From Streptomyces diastatochromogenes (GTDB lineage Bacteria > Actinomycetota > Actinomycetes > Streptomycetales > Streptomycetaceae), in assembly GCA_026913215.1 (NCBI GenBank), contig JAPTYK010000001.1:372001-436000 (forward strand): a stretch of 64,000 nt of DNA. Direction: 5' to 3'. Each line of letters starts with the position of its first letter. Positions within the stretch are counted from its first letter, which is position 1. Shown here piece by piece: positions 58,501 through 64,000 of this stretch. The translations under genes were made by a program, and so were the position numbers. Below the pieces are notes generated by a model that did not search any database, had not been told where the DNA came from, and saw only the letters and a program-made list of their open reading frames with translations.

Positions 58501-59419
58501 CCTGAGCCGCAGGCTGCTCGGCCGCTACCGAGAGGCGTACGAGCACGACGCAGCCGCGCTCGCGCGCAGCGAGCGCGCGTTCCGGCACCGGCATGCCACC
58601 ACCCTCAGGATCAGCAGCGCCGTCGCTCAGGACCTGCGCCTCCTCGGCCGCTACCGGGAGGCCCTGGCCCGCCAGGAAGCCACCTTCCGTCTGCACGACC
58701 AGGTCCTGGGCCTGACACACCCGCAGACCCTTCAGGCCCACGCACAGCTGCTCCTGTGCCGGCGCCGCGGCGGCGGCACCCAACAGGACATCGGCGCCAC
58801 GATGGAGACCCTGCTGGAGCAGATGGAACGGGTCCACGGCCGGAGCCACTACGTGACACTGGCCCTCGTCAACGACTACAGCAACCTGCTGCGCGAGCAC
58901 GGCGACCTGGACCGGGCGGCGGAACTCGCCGCCGAGGCCGAGTCCGGCTACCGGTCGCTCGTCGGCCCGGCCCACCCCTTCGCCGCCGGCACGCTCGTCA
59001 GCACCGGACTCACCATGGTGGCCTCCGGTCAGCGTTCCAGCGGCCTCAGTCTGCTGGAGGCCGCGCTCATCGGCCTGACCGGCTCCCTCGGCCCCGACCA
59101 CCCCTTGGTCCTGGGCTGCGCCCTCAACACCAGCACCGCCCGCAACCTCAGCGGCCAGACCGACTACGCCGCCGAACTCAGCCGGGACACCCTGCGCCGA
59201 GCGCGGCAGACCCTCGGCGACGAACACCCCCTGACCCTCTCCTGCCAGACCGCGCTCGCCGCCGACCTACGCGCCCTGCGGCAGACGGCCGAGGCCGAGC
59301 AACTGGACGAGGAGGCCTTCCTCGTCTTCACTCGCACCCTGGGAATCCAACACCCCCACACCGTCGCGGCTCGTCAGCGTGCCCGCCCCTTCTGGGATTT
59401 CGAGGTACCCATGGGATGA
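55494..59419 (+). CDS. caspase - TIR-like - NB-ARC - TPR protein (STAND/NLR-type), one frameshift
   Basis: This protein of about 1,309 residues begins with a caspase-like peptidase domain (1-240). Its catalytic His is His86 in LYFAGHGLRD and its Cys is Cys138 in LLDCCYSGL. A coiled coil lies near 255-300. A TIR-like domain (about 322-452) reads HITIVHPGYHRPWAVWIAQR and LLVLDDGFFALGPRP. The NB-ARC NTPase has its P-loop at 515-522 (GMSGIGKT), Walker B LVVFDGWDD and VLITSRNRTW. The C-terminal 600 residues are TPR repeats. A single lost base near 57717 splits the frame. This is the architecture of bacterial NLR-like immune proteins. GTG start at 55494. Confidence 0.87.
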
Positions 59420-59515
59420 CCAGGGTGATCGAGCGGTGTCCGATCCCGTTCGCGCGAGAGCCTCCTCGACCGACGTCCGGTCCGGGGCAGCTGCCGCCCG
59501 CTCCCGTCCCGGGCT

Positions 59516-61232
59516 TCAGCCCATGCGGCGGGTGAGCGCGGCCAGCGCACCGGGCCGACTGCCGGGGACCCGTCGCCGGAGGGCCACCATGACGGGGCCG
59601 AGGGCGCGGGCGCGGGCGGGGTCGCCGATCTGCTCCCACTGGTGGTGGGCCCGGTCGACGGCCCCTTCGACGTCGGGGTCGTCCGGGCGCTGGAGCAACC
59701 CGAGCCGGGCCTCGGCGGCGGCGAGCCAGAGCTCGCAGCTGCGGGCCGGCTCACCGGCGAGGCGGGCGAGGTCGGCCCGTACCTCCGTCCAGTGCACGGC
59801 CTCCATCGACCGGGGTCCGTGGCGGCGCAGGGCCTCGTGCTCCCAGGCCGCCGCGACTGCCGCCGCCTCCCGTGCCGGCCGGCCATGGCGGCGGCGAGGA
59901 TGGCGGGTGGGGTCCGGCACGGCCACCGGGCGCCCGTTCCCGCGTACGGGGTGGGGGCGGGGCGGGGGCGGCGGAGGAGTGGAGGACGGGGGCGGGGCGG
60001 GCCCGTGGGGGCGAATGCCGGGGGATCGCGGGGGCGGGTGCGGGGCGGGGACGGGCGCTGGGGCGGGTACGGCAGCCGGTGCCGGGCCGGGCCCGGATAC
60101 GGGGTGGGGCGCGGGACGGGGTGCGGGCGCGGGCGCGGATACAGCCGTGGTTGCCGGGCCCGTCGCGGAGCCGGGCCCCGGAGCGGGCGTGGCAGGGCCG
60201 GGCCCCGGAGCGGGCACGGCGACCGGAGCGGGCATGGCGGCCTGAGCGGGCGTGGGGGCCTGAGCGGGCGTGGGGCCTGAGCGGGCACGGGCCCCGGAGC
60301 GGGCACGGCGGTCGGGGAGAGGGCGGCCGTGGGCGTGAGGAAGAAAGGTTCCGGTGCGGGTGTCACGGTCACCGCTCGTGCCGCGGCCTCGGCGTGTGCG
60401 GCGGTCGGGGTCAAGCGGGCGCCGGAGCGCAGGAGTTCGGCCCAGGCGCGTAGGTATTCGGGGGTCGTGGGCTCGCCTCTGCGCGGGGCGGGCACCACGC
60501 GGCCGTGGAGGAGGGGGGCGGGTCCCAGGTGGAGCAGCCCGGGGGTGGTGGTGAGGTGTCGCCAGACGTCCGGGTCGGCCGCGAGGTCGGCGACGACGGT
60601 GGTGGTGCCGGGGCGCCGGGTGCCGAGTTCGGCGGCCAGCCAGTGCCAGGGCAGCGCGGTGTAGCGGAGGGTCGCCGGGGTGGTGCGGGCGAGCGCGAGG
60701 TGGGGCAGCTGTTGGCGGCGGTCCAGGTGGAGCTGGCCCGCGAGGCAGACGAGCAGGGGCCGGGCTCGCGGCCGCCGCGCGGAGGCGGGTGAGGACGGTC
60801 TGCGGGTCCAGGGGTCGGCGAGTTCGACGACCGTGGCGGTCGTGGTGCCGGTGAGGACCCCGGGCGGTACGGCGGCGAGCGCGGGCAGCACGGAGGCGGC
60901 GTCCATCGCGCGTCCCCGGCCGGCGGGCGCGGCGGCGAGCAGGAAGGCGGTGCCCACCGCGCTCAGGGCCACCGTGTCCACACCACCGCCGAACACCGTG
61001 TCCGCACCACCGCCGGCCACTGTGTCCACACCACCACCGGCCGCCGCGCCGCACCACCGCCGACCGCCGCGTCCACACCGCCGCCGGCCGCGGCGCCTGC
61101 ACCCGCGGGACCGGGCGTACGGCCCTCCCGTACACCCACACCCGCCCCCGTACGCACGTCCGACTCCCCTGCGGCCGCCCCGCCCGCGACCGTCATGTCC
61201 GCGCCCACCGTGCCGATTCCGTCGTCGTTCAC
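59516..61232 (-). CDS. protein with degenerate caspase-like domain, Pro/Ala-rich linker and helical C-terminus, frameshifted
   Basis: After an N-terminal Gly-rich repeat (about 60974-61092), the segment LLVCLAGQLHLDRRQQLPHL, followed by RYTALPWHWLAAEL, aligns with caspase domains of actinobacterial conflict proteins. The catalytic His is Gln (AGQ for AGH), and the Cys strand reads TTTVVADLAADPD with no Cys. A Pro/Ala/Gly linker and a TPR-like helical end (AAAWEHEALRRHGPRSMEA, SCELWLAAAEARLGLLQRP) follow. Several slips occur in the low-complexity parts. The start GTG at 61232 is a choice. No named family comes to mind. It converges on the caspase-NLR gene. Confidence 0.6.
60974..61092. repeat. 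24-bp tandem repeat inside the degenerate-caspase gene
   Basis: Units beginning GTGTCC start at 60974, 60998 and 61022, followed by two diverged units, one of which has lost a base. On the minus strand they encode GGGVDTV/GGGADTV-type repeats. The lost base changes the reading frame inside the array. Confidence 0.65.
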
Positions 61233-61410
61233 CACCCCAGCACCGTAACGCGTCGCGCCCTGTCCGATAATCGCCGGGCCTTTGGCATATGACAGAAGCA
61301 CCACCGGATCGAGTGTTGCCAAATCCCTTACGGGCCGTCCGGGCTGTGCGACAGTCGTCCGGGGGCCACCTTCCACACCTGGCCGCGCCGCGCCTGTATC
61401 GGAGTACGAC

Positions 61411-62879
61411 ATGCCGTCCCATCTGTTCGCGGACCGCCCCGCCCAGCCGCCGGAGCCGGGCGCGGTGGACGCGCTGATCTCACAGACCCGCCGCCTGCGC
61501 GGCGAGGTGGACGCCGTGCGCCGGGACGCCGTGGCGGACGAGGACGATCCCCAGCAGCGGTGGCAGCGCGCCCTGTGCGACCTGGCGGTCCATCAACTCG
61601 ACGATCTGGGCACCCACTTGGGACAGCTCCGGGCCGGGGTTCCGGCGAGCGCCGCTCCCGGGAGGAGGCCGCGCCGCCGAGGCCTTCGACACCGCGCGCG
61701 CGACCGCTCCCGGCACGGCGTACGGCGTGGCGGCCCGCCCGGACCGGCTCGCTGCTCTCCCGGGTCGGCAGCGCCGAGTGGAACCTGCTGACCGACGAGG
61801 TCAGCTGGTCCGAGAGCTGTTCCAGATCTTCGGACGGCCCCGCGAGAGCGGCCCCATGTCGCTCGACGAGATGCCCACGATGGTCCTCGCCGAGGACCAT
61901 CCCGCCCTCCAGGCGATGGTGACGGACTGCCTGATCGACGGGAAGCCGATCGACGGCGAGTTCCGGATCGTGCGGACGGACGGCCAGGTGCGCACCGTGC
62001 ACATGACCGGCGAGCCCGTCCTCGACACCGACGGCTGCACCGCCTCCATGTGGGCCGTCCTCCGGGACGTCAGCGAGCTGCGGCGCAGCGAGCGGGCGGT
62101 CCGCGAGAGCCGGGACAGTCTGGAGCGCAGCCGTCACATGGAGCGCACCGAGCGGCGGGTCGCCGTCGAGCTCCAGGAGGCGGTCCTCCCGCCCTGGCGC
62201 GGCTCGCTCCGCTTCGCCCACGACGGCCCCGCCCCGCTCGACGTGGCCGCGCACTACCTCCCGGCCGCCAGCCCCAGCTGATCGGCGGCGACTGGTACGA
62301 CGCGCTCGCGCTGCCCGACGGGGACGCGCTGCTGACCGTCGGCGACCTGACGGGCCACGGGGTCGCCGCGACCTCCTCCATGGCCATGCTCCTCGGGGCG
62401 CTGCGGGGCATGGCCGTCGCCGGCATCCGCCCGCCGCCCTGATGGGTCACCTCAACCAGCTCCTGGAGACCTCCGTACAGCCCGCGCTGGGCAGCGCCAT
62501 GTGCTGCCGGTACGACCCGGTGGCCCAGACCCTCGCCTGGGCGCAGGCCGGTCACCCCGCCCCGCTGCTCTTCCGCGACGGGACGGGGCACGTGCTCCGG
62601 CGGCCCGAGGGCGTCCTGCTCGGGGCGACGGCCGGCGCCGCCTACGGCGAGGCCGAGACCCGGCTGGTCCCGGGAGACCTGCTGGTCCTGCACACCGACG
62701 GGCTGACCCGTGGCAGCGGCTGGGACGACGACACGGGCACGCGAAGGCTGCTCGCCCTCGGCCCCCGGCTCGCGGAGGCGCGGGACGCGCAGGACGGCGT
62801 GCGCGCGGTGGTGGAGGAGTTCGGCGAGGAGTCCCGCTCGGACGACGCCTGCGTGATGGTGGTGCGGGTCACCCGCTGA
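61411..62879 (+). CDS. PAS domain - SpoIIE-type (PP2C) serine phosphatase, frameshifted
   Basis: The N-terminal helical part (DALISQTRRLRGEVDAVRRD) is followed by a PAS fold (GEFRIVRTDGQVRTVHMTGE, AVLRDVSELRRSERAV) and a coiled linker. A SpoIIE/RsbU phosphatase domain comes last: IGGDWYDALALPDGDALL, VGDLTGHGVAATSS, GDLLVLHTDGLT and a final DDACVMVVRV. The Asp residues bind two metals. Such enzymes dephosphorylate anti-anti-sigma factors. Slips lie near 61640-61820, 62278 and 62440. The start ATG at 61411 is about 180 bases from the divergent gene. Confidence 0.87.
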
Positions 62880-62906
62880 GGGCACCCGGTGCGAAGACCT
62901 TCCTGG

Positions 62907-62933
62907 GCCTCCCCGTCCCGAGGACGGGGAGGC
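62907..62933. terminator. bidirectional hairpin terminator
   Basis: GCCTCCCCGTCC (62907-62918) pairs perfectly with GGACGGGGAGGC (62922-62933) around CGA. It lies exactly between the convergent phosphatase and NsdA-like genes. Confidence 0.85.
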
Positions 62934-64000
62934 TCAGGCCTGTCCGGTCCTGGGGCGATTGACGGGGGACCTGGGGAGGGCGAGCTCGATCTCCTCGCGC
63001 AGGTTCTCGATCCGCGAGTAGCCCGCGTACTGGCCGGTGAGCCGGTACATCTCCCGCAGCCGGTCCCAGGTCCGGTGGGAGGAGGTGTCCCCCATCGACA
63101 TCAGGGCGAGCCGGGCGTACCGGTCGGCCTGTTCCGGGTCGTCGGCGATGAAGCAGGCCGAGGCGAGCGAGATGTGGTCGAAGAGCTTCGACCGGTCGTG
63201 TCCGCCGCGCCGCAGTTCGATGGCCAGTTTGGCGTGGCGCTGGGCGGGGACCGCCGCGTTCGGGTCGTGCTCGGCCAGGGTGCGGTAGGCGAGGGCCTGC
63301 ATGCCGTGCATGTCGGCCTCGTCGAAGTTCTGCATCCAGCTCGGCTTCTCCTCGCCCGTGTCGGAGACGAAGAGGTCCTCGGCCTCGCCGAGGGTGCGCC
63401 GCATCGCCTGTCCCCGGCCCATCGACGCCTGCGCCCAGGCCTCGATGGTGTGGAACATGGCCTGGGTGCGGGGCAGCACCCGCTCGCCCGAGCCCGCCTT
63501 GGCGAGCTTCATCAGGTCGAGGGCGTCGTCGGGGCGGCCCAGGTGCACCATCTGGCGGGCGGCCCGGGACAGCGCCTCGCCGGCCCGGGCCGGTCGCCGC
63601 CCTCGCGGGCCGCGTGGGCGGCGATGACGAAGTACTTCTGCGCCGTCGGTTCGAGGCCGACGTCGTGGGACATCCAGCCCGCGAGGACGGCCAGGTTGGC
63701 GGCGACGCCCCACAGGCGCCGCTGGAGGTGGTCGGCGTGACGGTAGGCGAGCATGCCGCCCACCTCGTTGAGCTGGCCCACGACCGCCTTGCGCTGGAGG
63801 CCGCCGCCCCGGGAGGCGTCCCAGGCGCGGAACACCTCCACCGAGTGCTCCAGGGCCTCGATCTCCTCCGACCCGATGGGGGCGGCCTCGTAGCGGTCGA
63901 ACCCGGCGGGGTCGGCGTGGAGGGGATCGGTGGCCCGCGGGGCCGCGCTCTTGCGTGCGGGGTCGGTCTGCAGCCAGTCGTGCATGGCGCTGCTGAGTAC
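62934..64000 (-). CDS. nsdA: NsdA-like TPR regulator of differentiation, C-terminal part
   Basis: The gene runs off the end of the window. About 355 C-terminal residues are visible and consist of TPR-like helices: AVVGQLNEVGGMLAYRHADH, DVGLEPTAQKYFVIAAHAAR, ARQMVHLGRPDDALDLMKLA and ACFIADDPEQADRYARLALM. These closely recall NsdA of Streptomyces coelicolor, a negative regulator of sporulation and antibiotic production. The N-terminal part is outside the view. One slip lies near 63590. The stop is immediately behind the bidirectional hairpin. Confidence 0.78.
   Translation of the reverse strand, partial: TQQRHARLAADRPRTQERGPAGHRSPPRRPRRVRPLRGRPHRVGGDRGPGALGGGVPRLGRLPGRRPPAQGGRGPAQRGGRHARLPSRRPPPAAPVGRRRQPGRPRGLDVPRRRPRTDGAEVLRHRRPRGPRGRRPARAGEALSRAARQMVHLGRPDDALDLMKLAKAGSGERVLPRTQAMFHTIEAWAQASMGRGQAMRRTLGEAEDLFVSDTGEEKPSWMQNFDEADMHGMQALAYRTLAEHDPNAAVPAQRHAKLAIELRRGGHDRSKLFDHISLASACFIADDPEQADRYARLALMSMGDTSSHRTWDRLREMYRLTGQYAGYSRIENLREEIELALPRSPVNRPRTGQA

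Noticed and set aside
55494..59419. FxSxx-COOH ribosomal peptide system
   Set aside because: The TIR-like and NB-ARC-TPR parts resemble FxsT, but no radical SAM maturase or short FxSxx precursor is next to it, and the N-terminus is a caspase with an EACC1 partner.

Overview
The window looks like a chromosomal segment of a Streptomyces-type actinomycete. GC content is very high, third codon positions are almost all G or C, and starts are often GTG or TTG. Many genes overlap by ATGA or GTGA. The gene families also fit: ectABCD, SigB/F-type sigma factor, RsbW-like ATPase, SpoIIE-type phosphatase, an NsdA-like TPR regulator, and an EACC1-type protein beside a caspase NLR. I see no integrase, transposase, phage gene, rRNA, tRNA or large biosynthetic cluster. 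A strong technical signal runs through the window: about two thirds of the genes are broken by one or more single-base slips, mostly a missing base in a short G or C run, while the protein continues in another frame. I read these as uncorrected consensus errors and annotate such genes over their full span.

Layout. 1-1165: end of an amine-dehydrogenase-like gene and a CMD-family gene. 1223-6284: cholesterol oxidase, aspartate ammonia-lyase and asparaginase on the minus strand, with a divergent AsnC/Lrp regulator. 6486-7289: secreted endonuclease I. 7600-13872: ectABCD followed without a gap by an ehuBCDA uptake system, so synthesis and recapture of ectoine and hydroxyectoine appear to form one operon. 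13876-15325: a sigma factor and a divergent anti-sigma-type ATPase. 15350-19847: SulP transporter, HPP protein, N-formylglutamate amidohydrolase-like enzyme, a small DUF protein and a flavodoxin-like reductase. 19948-22712: an iron-box-controlled membrane protein, then a vWA protein and its membrane-anchored partner. 22783-30747: MFS/MerR pair, ABC ATPase, a second-type LeuA with a divergent GntR regulator, and a Tat-exported molybdenum hydroxylase. 31471-36049: assorted enzymes (glutamine amidotransferase, OsmC, RraA, DinB, carboxylesterase).

36056-47681 is a coherent sulfur-scavenging locus. A leaderless cysteine-containing leader peptide precedes an Opp-type ABC importer, a fused two-ATPase subunit, a formylglycine-generating enzyme and a cytoplasmic arylsulfatase. 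Most of these genes overlap or abut. A ROK regulator and a TauD/AtsK-type dioxygenase flank the set. I infer import of sulfate esters, maturation of the sulfatase by its own FGE, and sulfate release inside the cell, all under cysteine-sensing control.

47769-54904 holds a cupin, an SPW membrane protein, a GNAT-AAA fusion, a PfkB kinase, a YdeI-like protein, a GNAT enzyme, a tiny LAATG-type membrane protein, a processive glycosyltransferase and an atypical response regulator. 55091-62879 is the most unusual part. An EACC1-like protein is coupled to a caspase-TIR-NB-ARC-TPR protein of about 1,300 residues. A convergent gene encodes what looks like a catalytically dead caspase-like domain, and a PAS-SpoIIE phosphatase follows. 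The window ends inside an NsdA-like TPR regulator.
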